A stretch of 64,000 nucleotides of DNA, taken from Geminicoccaceae bacterium (lineage in GTDB: Bacteria; Pseudomonadota; Alphaproteobacteria; Geminicoccales; Geminicoccaceae). The stretch spans positions 131,501-195,500 of the forward strand of contig AP024683.1 in NCBI GenBank assembly GCA_025999455.1. The letters run 5' to 3'. A program made the translations under genes and the position numbers. How positions within the stretch are numbered: the first letter of the stretch is position 1; each line of letters starts with the position of its first letter. Below, piece after piece: positions 55,918-64,000 of this stretch. Below the pieces are notes generated by a model. That model did no database searches, was not told where the DNA came from, and saw nothing but the letters and a program-made list of their open reading frames with translations.

Positions 55918-56477
55918 GGCACGCGTCCCTCCCGGATCCAGGGCGAGATCGCCCGGAATTCGTCGGTTCCTGCGCGCTCCAGCCATTCGAAGATCGCCAT
56001 CTCGGTGTCGACGACGCCACAGCCGGCGGCGCGCGCCCGCTCCAGCGCGAGTGTTCGGCTCTCGGACCGGCGCGAGCCCGTGGCGTCCGCCACGATCGCG
56101 ACCCGGAAGCCTTCGGCCGAAAAGCCGAGGGCGCTCTGCAGGACACAGACGTGCGCTTCCATCCCGGTTACCAGGATCGTCCGCCGCCCGCTCGCCCGCA
56201 CCGCCTCCAGGATCGCGGGCTCGCGGGCACAGGAGAAGGCGAGCTTGGCGATCCTGGGCGCGTTGCCGAGGCTCGCCCGCATCGACTCGAGCGTGGGGCC
56301 CAGACCCTTGGGATATTGCTCGGACGCGATCACCGGCACGCCGAGGCGCCGGGCCGCCTCGACGAGGAGCCGGCAGCGTTCGACCACGGCGGAACCGTCG
56401 GCGATCGCCGGGGCCAGCCGCTCTTGGACGTCGACGACGAGCACGAGGCAATCGTCGCGTGCGAGCATCTGCGACAT
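55914..56477 (-). CDS. isochorismatase-like cysteine hydrolase
   Basis: A 187-residue protein with the catalytic triad pattern of the family: Asp in LVLVVDVQERLAPAI (about residue 16), Lys in RIAKLAFSCAREPAI (about 77) and Cys in TGMEAHVCVLQSALG (about 110). Members hydrolyse isochorismate, nicotinamide or other amides; this one resembles the YcaC-like group. ATG at 56477 is preferred over a TTG two codons upstream because AGGGAG lies 7 bases before it. Same operon as the alpha/beta hydrolase. Confidence 0.88.
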   Translation of the reverse strand: MSQMLARDDCLVLVVDVQERLAPAIADGSAVVERCRLLVEAARRLGVPVIASEQYPKGLGPTLESMRASLGNAPRIAKLAFSCAREPAILEAVRASGRRTILVTGMEAHVCVLQSALGFSAEGFRVAIVADATGSRRSESRTLALERARAAGCGVVDTEMAIFEWLERAGTDEFRAISPWIREGRVP

Positions 56478-56523
56478 CGGCAACTCCCTCTTGCGTCCCG
56501 ACAGGGCTTCGAGCCGCGACGGT

Positions 56524-56553
56524 TTGTCAATTCCCTCGCCCCTACGTTGACAA
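56524..56553. promoter_or_regulatory. inverted TTGTCAA/TTGACAA pair in divergent promoter region
   Basis: TTGTCAA (56524-56530) and TTGACAA (56547-56553) form a 7-bp inverted repeat with a 16-base spacer in the 140-base gap between the isochorismatase-like gene and the helicase gene. Each arm reads as a -35 hexamer TTGACA pointing away from the centre, so this could be two divergent promoters, an operator, or both. The -10 boxes are not convincing. Confidence 0.35.
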
Positions 56554-56617
56554 GTGCGCGGGCGTGCTTACCTACGAGATCGGACCATCAGATCAACGAG
56601 ATCGGAACCACCGCACT

Positions 56618-58093
56618 TTGTCAGAGACCAGCGCTCCCCGCTTCGAAGATCTCGGCTTGCGGGACGAGATCCTCCGGGCGGTGGCCGAGGCCGGCTACGT
56701 CGAGCCGACCCCCATCCAGGCACGCGCGATCCCGGCGATCCTCGCCCGCCGCGACGTGATCGGCATCGCCCAGACCGGCACCGGCAAGACCGCGTCCTTC
56801 GTCTTGCCGATGCTGCAGATCCTGTCGTCCGGCCGGGGCCGGGCGCGGATGCCGCGCTCGCTCATCCTCTCGCCGACCCGCGAGCTCGCCACGCAGACCG
56901 CCCGCAACTTCGAGATCTACGGCAAGTATCTCAACTTGACCATGGCGCTCCTGATCGGCGGCGTCGGGATGGGCGATCAGGAGCGGCTGCTCGACAAGGG
57001 CGTCGACGTCCTGATCGTAACACCCGGTCGCCTGCTCGACTGGTACGAGCGCGGCCGGATCCTGTTGGGTGGCGTCGAGATCCTCGTCATCGACGAGGCC
57101 GACCGGATGTTCGACATGGGCTTCATGCCCGACGTCGAACGGATCGTCTCGCTCCTGCTCGGCCGCAGGCAGACCCTCCTCTTCTCGGCGACCATGCCGC
57201 CCGAGGTCCGGCGTCTGGCCGACCGCTTCCTGCACGATCCGGTCGAGATCCAGGTCGCGCGCCCGGCGAGCACCTCCGAAAACGTCGAGGACGTCGTCGT
57301 CGAAGTCGACCGCGAGCACAAGCGTGCGGCCCTCGTCGAGCTCATCCACAGCCAGGCCGTCCGCAAGGCCATCGTCTTCTGCAACCGCAAGCGCGACATC
57401 GGCGCGGTCATGCGCCATCTCCAGCGCGCCGGCTTGAACGCCCGTGACCTCCACGGCGACCTCGAGCAAGTCCACCGCCAGCAAACGCTCGATCAGTTCA
57501 CCTCGGGGGCCATCGACTTCCTGGTCGCGACCGACGTCGCGGCTCGCGGGCTCGACATCTCCGACATGCCGGTGGTGATCAATTACGACGTGCCGATGAA
57601 CCCGGAGGACTATGTCCACCGGATCGGCCGTACCGGCAGAGCGGGGCGCAAGGGCCGGGCCTTCACCCTCGTCACCCCCGACGATGCCCGTTACCTCGCC
57701 GCGATCGAGAAGCTCACGAAACGCACGATCCCGCGCCTCGCGCTCGCTCCGCAGCCCGCACCGTCCGAGGCCGCCCCGACGGTGTCCGAACGGCCACGCC
57801 GCGAGCGGCGTCCGGCCGCGAGCCCGGTGGAGGCGACCGGGCGCCGGCGTCCCGCGCCGACGACACCGCGCGAAGCACCGGCCGTGCGGACCCCGCGCGA
57901 GCCGATCGTGGCTCGGCGGGCGGGCGAGGGCGCGCCCTCCCCGCGCCGCGAGCCCGCGAGCCGGCCCGAACCCGTGACCCGGCGGGCGCCCGCGATCCGG
58001 CGCGAGCCGAGCGAGGAGCGCCCGGTCGTGGCCTTCGGGGAGCACGTGCCGCGGTTCCTGTTGACGGCACCGCCGCTCCGCAAAGCGGTTTGA
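56618..58093 (+). CDS. DEAD-box RNA helicase, RhlE-like
   Basis: ATP-dependent RNA helicase of 491 residues. All core motifs are present: Q-motif EPTPIQARAIPAIL (about residue 30), Walker A AQTGTGKTASF (about 50), PTRELATQ, DEAD in LVIDEADRMFDMGF (about 155), SAT (about 191), and HRIGRTGRAGRKG (about 335). The C-terminal 110 residues are an Arg/Pro/Ala-rich disordered tail that probably binds RNA. The start is TTG at 56618 in front of SETSAPRFEDLGL, matching the family N-terminus. Confidence 0.93.
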   Translation: MSETSAPRFEDLGLRDEILRAVAEAGYVEPTPIQARAIPAILARRDVIGIAQTGTGKTASFVLPMLQILSSGRGRARMPRSLILSPTRELATQTARNFEIYGKYLNLTMALLIGGVGMGDQERLLDKGVDVLIVTPGRLLDWYERGRILLGGVEILVIDEADRMFDMGFMPDVERIVSLLLGRRQTLLFSATMPPEVRRLADRFLHDPVEIQVARPASTSENVEDVVVEVDREHKRAALVELIHSQAVRKAIVFCNRKRDIGAVMRHLQRAGLNARDLHGDLEQVHRQQTLDQFTSGAIDFLVATDVAARGLDISDMPVVINYDVPMNPEDYVHRIGRTGRAGRKGRAFTLVTPDDARYLAAIEKLTKRTIPRLALAPQPAPSEAAPTVSERPRRERRPAASPVEATGRRRPAPTTPREAPAVRTPREPIVARRAGEGAPSPRREPASRPEPVTRRAPAIRREPSEERPVVAFGEHVPRFLLTAPPLRKAV

Positions 58094-58102
58094 GGCGCGC
58101 CC

Positions 58103-58345
58103 ATGCAGACCATTTTCGTCCTCGTGAAGTGCGAACTCGGTCGCGCCTACGAGGTGGCCGATGCCGCCGTCCAGTCGATCGAGGAGGTCTCCGAGGTCTA
58201 TTCGATCTCGGGCCAATACGATCTCCTCATGAAGTTCCATCTGCCCGGCGGCACCGACATCGGCCGGTTCGTGACGAGCCGGGTGCAGACCCTCGACGGC
58301 GTGAAGGACACCTTCACGCTCATCACGTTCAAGGCCTTCAGCTGA
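58103..58345 (+). CDS. stand-alone Lrp/AsnC ligand-binding (RAM) domain protein
   Basis: An 80-residue protein consisting only of the alpha-beta RAM/ACT-like ligand domain of Lrp regulators (TIFVLVKCELGRAYEVADAA, EVYSISGQYDLLMKF, VTSRVQTLDGVKDTFTLITF), without the DNA-binding helix-turn-helix. Single-domain members can modulate full-length Lrp proteins or sense amino acids. It starts 9 bases after the helicase stop, and the NUDIX frame overlaps its stop codon. Confidence 0.9.
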   Translation: MQTIFVLVKCELGRAYEVADAAVQSIEEVSEVYSISGQYDLLMKFHLPGGTDIGRFVTSRVQTLDGVKDTFTLITFKAFS

Positions 58346-58977
58346 GCCGGAACCCACCCACGGCCGGAGAGCCCGCGCGGGAGGTCGAGATCCTCGCCCG
58401 CGAGCGGCTGCACGAGGGTTTCTACGCGCTCGACCGGCTGGTGTTGCGGCATCGCCGCTTCGACGGCAGCTGGAGCCGGCCACTGCAGCGGGAATTGCTC
58501 GTGCAGCGCGATGCGGTCGCCGTGCTCCCCTACGACCCTGACCGCGATCGGGTGCTCCTCGTCGAGCAGTTCCGGGTCGGCGCCCTCGGGTCGAGCGGAG
58601 GGGCCTGGTTGCTCGAGGCACCCGCGGGCCTCATAGAGCCCGGCGAGACCGTCGAGGCTTGCGCGCGGCGTGAGCTCGTCGAGGAATGCGGGCTCACCGT
58701 GGGCCGGCTCGAACGGGCGCTCGTCTACCACTCGAGCCCCGGCGGCACGAGCGAGTGCGTGACCGTGCTCGTCGCCGAGGCCGAGCTCGAGCGGGCCGCC
58801 GAACTTTCCGGTGCCGCTTCGGACGACGAGGACATTCGCGTCCACGTCTTGGCGGTCGAAGACGCCTTCGCCCTCGTGCGGGCCGGGCGCATCGTCGCTA
58901 CGACCGGGCTCGTGCCGCTCCTGTGGCTGGAGCTCCACCGGAGCCGGCTGCGCGCCACCTGGCGCCCGGCCGCTTGA
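58342..58977 (+). CDS. NUDIX hydrolase, ADP-ribose pyrophosphatase type
   Basis: A roughly 211-residue NUDIX enzyme similar to NudF. The Nudix box is complete: GLIEPGETVEACARRELVEE then CG, with G-x5-E-x7-REL-x-EE-x-G. Upstream are VEILARERLHEGFYALDRLVL and VLLVEQFRVGAL, typical of ADP-ribose pyrophosphatases. No ATG, GTG or TTG lies in frame between the previous gene's stop and the conserved N-terminus. The best start is CTG at 58342, overlapping the stop of the RAM gene as CTGA. The exact N-terminus is therefore uncertain. Confidence 0.85.
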   Translation: MSRNPPTAGEPAREVEILARERLHEGFYALDRLVLRHRRFDGSWSRPLQRELLVQRDAVAVLPYDPDRDRVLLVEQFRVGALGSSGGAWLLEAPAGLIEPGETVEACARRELVEECGLTVGRLERALVYHSSPGGTSECVTVLVAEAELERAAELSGAASDDEDIRVHVLAVEDAFALVRAGRIVATTGLVPLLWLELHRSRLRATWRPAA

Positions 58978-59040
58978 ACGGGAAGCCCGCGGCGCCCAGC
59001 TGAGGGGCGGACAGGGACGAAGGGCGGGATCGACGGGCCG

Positions 59041-59328
59041 ATGCAGGCGCGCATCTATCAGCCGGCCAAGACGGCCGTGCAGTCGGGTCGGTTCAAGACA
59101 CGGTACTTGGTGGTCGAGTACGAGCCGCGGTCGCCCAAGATGCCGGATCGGCTGATCGGCTGGGTCGGCTCCGACGACACGGCGCAGCAGGTGCGCCTGC
59201 AATTCCCGACCAAAGAGGCCGCGATCGCTTGGTGCGAGCGCAACGGCCTCGATTATACGGTGAGCGAGCCGCACACGCGGGTCGTGCGGCCGAAGTCCTA
59301 CGCCGACAACTTCATTCGCCGCGTCTGA
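59041..59328 (+). CDS. NDUFS4-like complex I accessory protein (ETC complex I subunit family)
   Basis: A 95-residue protein matching the NDUFS4/18-kDa family: MQARIYQPAKTAVQSGRFKT, then LIGWVGSDDTAQQVRLQFPT and RVVRPKSYADNFI. In mitochondria and alphaproteobacteria this protein stabilises NADH dehydrogenase. It is encoded alone here, away from any nuo operon, which is usual in alphaproteobacteria and supports the taxonomic reading. ATG at 59041. Confidence 0.92.
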   Translation: MQARIYQPAKTAVQSGRFKTRYLVVEYEPRSPKMPDRLIGWVGSDDTAQQVRLQFPTKEAAIAWCERNGLDYTVSEPHTRVVRPKSYADNFIRRV

Positions 59329-59418
59329 GCCGCGGGAACGAGGCCGGCCGAGCGAGTCCGCTCCTTCTCGGGGACGGGGCGCCTCCGGCCGAGCCGGGAA
59401 GGAGTGAGGAGAGCGAGG

Positions 59419-60960
59419 ATGCGCGCGGGGCCGTTCGATCTCGCGATCGTGGGCGGCGGGATCAACGGCTGTGCGATCGCGCGCGACGCGGCGGGTCGCG
59501 GGCTCTCGGTCCTCTTGGTCGAGCAGGGCGATCTCGCTTCGGCCACCTCTTCCGCCTCGACCAAGCTGATCCACGGCGGGCTGCGCTACCTCGAACATCG
59601 CGAGTTCCGGCTGGTCCGCGAAGCCCTCGTCGAGCGCGAGATCCTGCTGCGCTCGGCCCCACACTTCATCTGGCCGCTCCGTTTCGTCTTGCCGCACCGC
59701 CCGGGGCTGCGTCCGGCCTGGCTGATCCGGCTCGGGCTCTTCCTCTACGATCATCTGGGCGGCCGCGAGATCTTGCCGCCCTGCCGGAGCGTCGATCTGC
59801 GTCGGGATCCGGCCGGCCTCGCCCTCCGCCCGGAGCTCCGCCGCGCCTTCGAATATTCCGACTGCTGGGTGGAAGATGCGCGCTTCACGATCATGTGCGC
59901 GCGCGACGCGGCCCGGCACGGCGCCACCGTCCGCCCACGCACGCGCTGCACGGCGGCCCGCCGGATCGAGGGCCGTTGGCGCCTGTGGCTCGAGGACCGC
60001 TCGAGCGGGACCCGCGACGAGGTCGAGGCCCGCGCCCTCGTCAACGCCACGGGGCCCTGGGCCGCGCGGTTCTTGGAAGAGGTCGTCGGCACGCGACCGC
60101 CGGCCCGGGTGCGCCTCGTCCAGGGCAGTCACCTCGTGACGCGGCGGCTGTTCGACCACGACAAAGCCTACATCTTCCAGAACGAGGACCGCCGGATCTG
60201 CTTCGCGATTCCCTTCGAGGATGACTTCACGCTCATCGGCACGACCGATCGCGACGTCGAGGGCGATCCGGCCTCGGCACGGATCGACGCGGCCGAGACC
60301 GAATATCTCCTCGCAGCGGTCAACCACTGGCTGCGCCGACCGGTCGGGCGTGGCGACATCGTCTGGACCTATGCCGGCGTCCGACCGCTCTACGACGACG
60401 GTGCCACGGCGGCCCAGGAAGCGACCCGCGACTACGTCCTGCACCTCGACGCGAGCGGGGACGTCGCACCTCTGCTGTCGGTTTTCGGCGGCAAGCTCAC
60501 GACGTCCCGGCGGCTCGCGGAGGCGGCGCTCGTCCAGCTCGCCCGGTTCTTCCCCGGTCTCGCGCCGCCCTGGACCGCGCATGCGCCCCTGCCGGGTGGC
60601 GATTTCCCCTGGGACGGCTTCGAGCGGCTCGTGGCGGAGCTGCGTGCGCGCTACCCCTTCCTTTCGCCGCGGCTCGCGCGGCGGCTCACCCGCTGTCACG
60701 GGACGCGGGCCGCGGAGCTCCTCGGCGACGCCCGCACGCTCGCCGATCTCGGCGAGCCGTTCGGCGCCGAGCTCTACGAACGCGAGGTCGACTGGATGGT
60801 CCGTGAGGAGTGGGCGGCCACCGCCGACGACATCCTCTGGCGGCGCAGCAAGCTCGGCCTTCGGCTTTCGCCGGGCGAGCGGGCGCGGCTCGAAAACTGG
60901 CTCGCGGGCGCCCGCCGGCCGCAGGCCGGCGCCGCGGTCGACGCCGCGATCGGTCCTTGA
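59419..60960 (+). CDS. glpD: aerobic glycerol-3-phosphate dehydrogenase
   Basis: FAD enzyme oxidising glycerol-3-phosphate to dihydroxyacetone phosphate and feeding electrons to quinone. The 513-residue product starts with the FAD fingerprint DLAIVGGGINGCAIARDAA, has SASTKLIHGGLRYLE (about 42) and the FAD-linked C-terminal regions VWTYAGVRPLYDDG and SVFGGKLTTSRRLAE (about 345). ATG at 59419 is chosen over an in-frame start five codons upstream because GAGGAGAGCGAGG precedes it. tRNA-Arg follows directly. Confidence 0.94.
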   Translation: MRAGPFDLAIVGGGINGCAIARDAAGRGLSVLLVEQGDLASATSSASTKLIHGGLRYLEHREFRLVREALVEREILLRSAPHFIWPLRFVLPHRPGLRPAWLIRLGLFLYDHLGGREILPPCRSVDLRRDPAGLALRPELRRAFEYSDCWVEDARFTIMCARDAARHGATVRPRTRCTAARRIEGRWRLWLEDRSSGTRDEVEARALVNATGPWAARFLEEVVGTRPPARVRLVQGSHLVTRRLFDHDKAYIFQNEDRRICFAIPFEDDFTLIGTTDRDVEGDPASARIDAAETEYLLAAVNHWLRRPVGRGDIVWTYAGVRPLYDDGATAAQEATRDYVLHLDASGDVAPLLSVFGGKLTTSRRLAEAALVQLARFFPGLAPPWTAHAPLPGGDFPWDGFERLVAELRARYPFLSPRLARRLTRCHGTRAAELLGDARTLADLGEPFGAELYEREVDWMVREEWAATADDILWRRSKLGLRLSPGERARLENWLAGARRPQAGAAVDAAIGP

Positions 60961-60974
60961 TAGACGAGACGCCG

Positions 60975-61051
60975 GCGCCCGTAGCTCAGCCGGACAGAGC
61001 ATCCGCCTTCTAAGCGGAGGGTCGCAGGTTCGAGTCCTGCCGGGCGCGCCA
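60975..61051 (+). tRNA. tRNA-Arg, anticodon TCT
   Basis: 77-base tRNA with encoded CCA. Acceptor GCGCCCG pairs with CGGGCGC, then G and CCA. The anticodon stem TCCGC/GCGGA encloses CTTCTAA, giving TCT at 61009-61011. D-arm AGCTC/GAGC and T-arm GCAGGTTCGAGTCCTGC are clear. Confidence 0.98.
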
Positions 61052-61176
61052 GCAGTCCGCGCCGATCGCTCGTGACGTGCCGATCCGCGGGGAGGCGCGG
61101 ATCGGCGGGGCTGCGAGCCCGTGTCGAAATCGCTCGCGTCGGCCACACGAAGCGCGAGGAGTTCGCCACGCAAAGA

Positions 61177-62766
61177 TCACGGCTCGGTTCGGAGCCAGGA
61201 GAAAATCTCGAGTTCGCCCTGGTCCCAAGCCCCCTCGAACCGGACGTACGGCTCGAGCCTGCCGATCGCGGCGAGATTCGCGAGGATGCCGCCCGGGTCG
61301 CCGCCGCGCCGCTTGTAGACGAGGAGCCAAGCCCGCGGATGACCGGCGAGCCGATCCTCGAGCGCACCCGGCTCGACGAGATCGAACCCGCGGTCGACCG
61401 GCTCGATCCGGGGTGCCGCGAGCGGTGGGGGCGGTCCGACCACGATACCCAGGACCGGTAGGGCCACGTCTGCGCGCGCCGCGTAGTAGGCCCAGAGCCA
61501 ATGGTAAAAATGCGGGGCGATCAGGACCGCATCGCCGGGGCGGCTCTCCCGGGCGACGAACTCGACCGCCTCGGGCCATGCGAGTTTTTGCGGCCAGGCG
61601 TACCAGGCCGCCAGATCCGCGAGCCGCACCGACACGAGCGCGGCGATCGCCACCGTCGCCGTACGCCCCGGCAGGAGCCGGACCAGACCGATCGCGGCGA
61701 GCACGAGGCCCGCGGCGAGCGCCGGCAAAAGCGCGCGTTCGATCCATATGGGGCGCACCACGAGGCCGCTCAGGTAAGCGAGGATGGGAAGACCGAAGGC
61801 GACGGCCGCGGCGGCCAGCGCCGGCCGCCCGAGCCGGAGCACGGCCCAGCCGGCGAGGCCGATGAGGACGAAACCGATCGCGGCATCGACGACGGAGTCG
61901 AGCGGCAGGTTGTGCGGGCCGAAGAGGCGGCCCGTAGCGAGAAGCGCGGCTCCTGGGCTCGGCTGGCGGATCCAACCGACGTTGACCGCATCTCCCGCCT
62001 GGGAGAGCAGGATCGGCACCCAGAGGACGAGCCACGGCAGCGCCGCGACCAGGTTCGCCGCGAGCCAAGCCAGGGCAAGCCGTATCTCGCTGCGCCGATG
62101 CTCGATCCAAAGAACGGACGCTGTGAGATTGACCAAGAGGAGTAGCAAAGGGCCCGTATTGTGAGCCCAAAGGACGGCCGCTCCGCCGACCGCGTAGGCC
62201 GCGACCGGCGGGAACAGTGATGGCACTCCCCCCCACCCAGCCGCGATGTCGGCGGTCCGGCGGTCTTCCCTCGGTCCGAAAAAGGTCGCGACGGCCCAGA
62301 GAAGGAGAAGCGTGCCGGCCACGAGGAGAGCGTAGCCGCGTGCCTCTTGCGAATAGGCGACGAGCAGCGGGTCGGTCGCGACGAGTGCCGCGGCGGCGAG
62401 CCCGGCCCCGGACCCGGCGAGTGCTCGGCCCACGAGAAAGGCGAGCGGAACCGCGAGGATGCCGAACGACGCCGCCGGCAGCCGGAGCATCGCCTCGCCG
62501 TCGCCGAGCGTCGCGAGGACCAGCCGTTCGAGGGTGAACCAAAGGGGCGGGTTCGTTTCCGTCGCGGCGGCCGGCCCCCAGAGATCGGCGAGCGGTAGAT
62601 GCGCCCAACGCCAGGAAAAGGCCTCGTCGAGCCAGAGCGGCTCGGCGCCGAGCCCCGAAAGGCGCAAGAGACCGCCCACAAGAACGACGGCCGTAAGCGC
62701 TGCTACCGTACCGCGTGGTACCGTCCGAGCGGCCGTCTCCGCATGAAGGGTCCGCGCGGCGCTCAA
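61177..62766 (-). CDS. GT-C family membrane glycosyltransferase
   Basis: A 529-residue integral membrane protein with about ten to eleven helices and the GT-C first-loop acidic motif EPLWLDEAFSWRWAHLPLAD (about residues 42-61). Residues about 420-529 are a soluble C-terminal region. It would transfer a sugar from a polyprenyl-phosphate donor to an extracytoplasmic acceptor. TTG at 62766 overlaps the stop of the upstream GT2-GtrA gene as TTGA, so the two are one unit: the GT2 makes the lipid-linked donor, the GT-C uses it. Confidence 0.78.
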   Translation of the reverse strand: MSAARTLHAETAARTVPRGTVAALTAVVLVGGLLRLSGLGAEPLWLDEAFSWRWAHLPLADLWGPAAATETNPPLWFTLERLVLATLGDGEAMLRLPAASFGILAVPLAFLVGRALAGSGAGLAAAALVATDPLLVAYSQEARGYALLVAGTLLLLWAVATFFGPREDRRTADIAAGWGGVPSLFPPVAAYAVGGAAVLWAHNTGPLLLLLVNLTASVLWIEHRRSEIRLALAWLAANLVAALPWLVLWVPILLSQAGDAVNVGWIRQPSPGAALLATGRLFGPHNLPLDSVVDAAIGFVLIGLAGWAVLRLGRPALAAAAVAFGLPILAYLSGLVVRPIWIERALLPALAAGLVLAAIGLVRLLPGRTATVAIAALVSVRLADLAAWYAWPQKLAWPEAVEFVARESRPGDAVLIAPHFYHWLWAYYAARADVALPVLGIVVGPPPPLAAPRIEPVDRGFDLVEPGALEDRLAGHPRAWLLVYKRRGGDPGGILANLAAIGRLEPYVRFEGAWDQGELEIFSWLRTEP

Positions 62767-63929
62767 CCGCGGCTCCTCGAACCCCAAGTGTAGAAGCCCG
62801 TCACCGTGTAGTTCCAAACGGCACCGACGAGGATCCCGGCGACGGCCGCGAGGAGCCAAGAGGTCTCGCGCACGAACAGGACCGTGGCGACGCCGACATT
62901 GGCGATCGTGCCCACCGAGCAGGCGAGCGCGAAACTCGCCCAGCCGCGGAGCCAGGCGGCACCGCGCAACCGACGGTCGCCGTAGGTGAGCTCGTTGTTG
63001 AGGGCGAAATTGAACGTCATCGCGACCATGGTGGCGAGGGCTTGCGCCGGCAAGAACTCGGCGCCGCCCCACCTGTGGACGAACGCCAGGGTGGCCAGAT
63101 GCACCAAGACGCCGAGCCCGCCGACCGCCGCGAACATCAAGAAGCGGGCGGGGACCCAAGCACCCACGAGCTTGTCGAGGAGCAGCGTCACGAACTCGAC
63201 GACGACGCGCGCATCGAGCTTCGACCGGCCTTCCCGGCGCTCGCGGAAGCGGTAGGGCAGCTCGACCACGCGGAGCGGCTCGGGCGCGGAAAGGAGGATG
63301 TCGAGCAGGAGCTTGAAGCCGATCGCCGAAAGGTCACGGACGGTCGCCTCGAACGCCTCGCGGCGGAGCATGAAGAAGCCACTCAGCGGGTCGCTCAAAC
63401 CGCGCAGTCGCGGCAGCCCCCCGACGAGCCGCGTGGCGAACCGGCTCGCGAGCCGGCGATCCTCGGCCCAGCCCGGGACCTCGGGCCCGTCGAGGTAGCG
63501 GCTCGCGACGACGACGTCGGCTCGGCCGCCGCGCAGGACCTCGAGCATGGGGGCCAACAACCGCTCGTCGTGTTGCAGATCGGCGTCGATCACGGCGAGG
63601 TAGGGTGCCGCGGTTGCGAGCATGCCCTCGACACAGGCCGAGGCGAGGCCGCGGCGGCCGATCCGCTGCAGGCAGCGGAAGCGCGGATCGTGCAAGGCCA
63701 GCTCGCGCACGAGATCGGCGGTGCCGTCCGGCGAATCGTCGTCGACCACGACGACCTCGAAGGCGATCCCCTCGAGCGCGGCCGTGAGCCGGGACGCGAG
63801 CTCGAGGACGTTCGCCCGTTCCTGGTAGGTCGGAACGATCACGGCGAGTTCGGGCGCCCCCGAGCTGCGTCGGGCGGGCCGCAACGTCGCGCCGGTCGCG
63901 ACCCGCTCCTCTTCGCGAAGTGCCCGCAA
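62763..63929 (-). CDS. GT2 polyprenyl-phosphate glycosyltransferase fused to GtrA-like flippase domain
   Basis: A 388-residue protein. Residues about 28-235 are a GT-A glycosyltransferase of the DPM1-like type (LAVIVPTYQERANVLELAS, VVVDDDSPDGTADLV, and YLAVIDADLQHDERLL as the DxD motif). Residues about 255-385 form a GtrA-like four-helix membrane domain (FLMFAAVGGLGVLVHLATLA, then MTFNFALNNELTYGDRRL). It would make and help translocate a polyprenyl-phosphate sugar, which the downstream GT-C enzyme would use. The start is TTG at 63929 with GAGGA seven bases upstream. Confidence 0.85.
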   Translation of the reverse strand: MRALREEERVATGATLRPARRSSGAPELAVIVPTYQERANVLELASRLTAALEGIAFEVVVVDDDSPDGTADLVRELALHDPRFRCLQRIGRRGLASACVEGMLATAAPYLAVIDADLQHDERLLAPMLEVLRGGRADVVVASRYLDGPEVPGWAEDRRLASRFATRLVGGLPRLRGLSDPLSGFFMLRREAFEATVRDLSAIGFKLLLDILLSAPEPLRVVELPYRFRERREGRSKLDARVVVEFVTLLLDKLVGAWVPARFLMFAAVGGLGVLVHLATLAFVHRWGGAEFLPAQALATMVAMTFNFALNNELTYGDRRLRGAAWLRGWASFALACSVGTIANVGVATVLFVRETSWLLAAVAGILVGAVWNYTVTGFYTWGSRSRG

Positions 63930-64000
63930 ACCCGATCCTCCTCGGTCGAGCGCCGCTCGCCCCCCATGATCGAAGGCGAAGGTTGACGAAAGATCAACGC

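Noticed and set aside
63982-63998. GTTGA/TCAAC dyad at the right edge
   Set aside because: Only 5 bp with no T-run or neighbouring gene in the window to judge it; likely chance.

Overview
The window looks like a contiguous stretch of a high-GC, gene-dense chromosome from an alphaproteobacterium, probably near the Rhodospirillales/Geminicoccales. This rests on family content seen in translation (an NDUFS4-type complex I protein, Bpt leucyltransferase, a Zur/ZnuABC locus, an osmoregulated glucan OpgG/D protein, a TfuA-linked YcaO) and on very GC-biased codons. It is not a sequence search. There is no phage, insertion sequence, CRISPR array or rRNA. Genes are packed tightly and many stop codons overlap the next start as TTGA, GTGA, TGATG or, once, CTGA.

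Layout. 1-2.3 kb: end of flaG, then fliD and fliS (flagellar cap and chaperones). 2.5-5.7 kb: dnaK-dnaJ. 5.7-10.3 kb: a carbohydrate-type ABC importer, with binding protein and two permeases divergent from the ATPase. 10.3-15.3 kb: a CHASE2 adenylate/guanylate cyclase plus a small zinc ribbon, divergent from a FecR/DUF4114/RTX secreted protein. 15.3-17.1 kb: glmS. 17.2-22.2 kb: a membrane/envelope-stress type cluster (small membrane peptide, XpaC-like, TelA-like, SPFH-GYF, zinc-ribbon membrane protein). 22.2-28 kb: GT-C glycosyltransferase, TauE exporter, GSA-type aminotransferase, TrkH. 28-38 kb: purB, hrpB, radC, a CinA-N/MoaB-like protein, tRNA-Leu, a Gfo/Idh/MocA oxidoreductase, opgG/D, ubiX. 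38.1-41.3 kb: zur-znuB-znuC divergent from znuA over a Zur-box-like dyad.

41.3-48.4 kb holds the most unusual region. On the minus strand a promoter with an inverted repeat drives a 133-residue precursor-like protein ending in three 20-residue repeats (GGKQRFAxG), then an 11-bp hairpin, then a YcaO, then one polypeptide in which a TfuA domain is fused to a clostripain-like C11 cysteine peptidase. I read this as a probable RiPP pathway (backbone thioamidation or oxazoline chemistry on a repeat precursor, with an Arg/Lys-specific protease built into the partner protein). A ThDP enzyme and an EamA transporter follow on the same strand and may or may not belong.

48.4-64 kb: two small membrane proteins, parE, another ThDP enzyme with a thioesterase, a glutamine synthetase homolog that has lost most of its metal ligands, an alpha/beta hydrolase with an isochorismatase-like enzyme, a RhlE-like helicase, an Lrp-type RAM domain protein with a NUDIX hydrolase, the NDUFS4-like protein, glpD, tRNA-Arg, and a GT-C/GT2-GtrA glycosylation pair cut close to the right edge.
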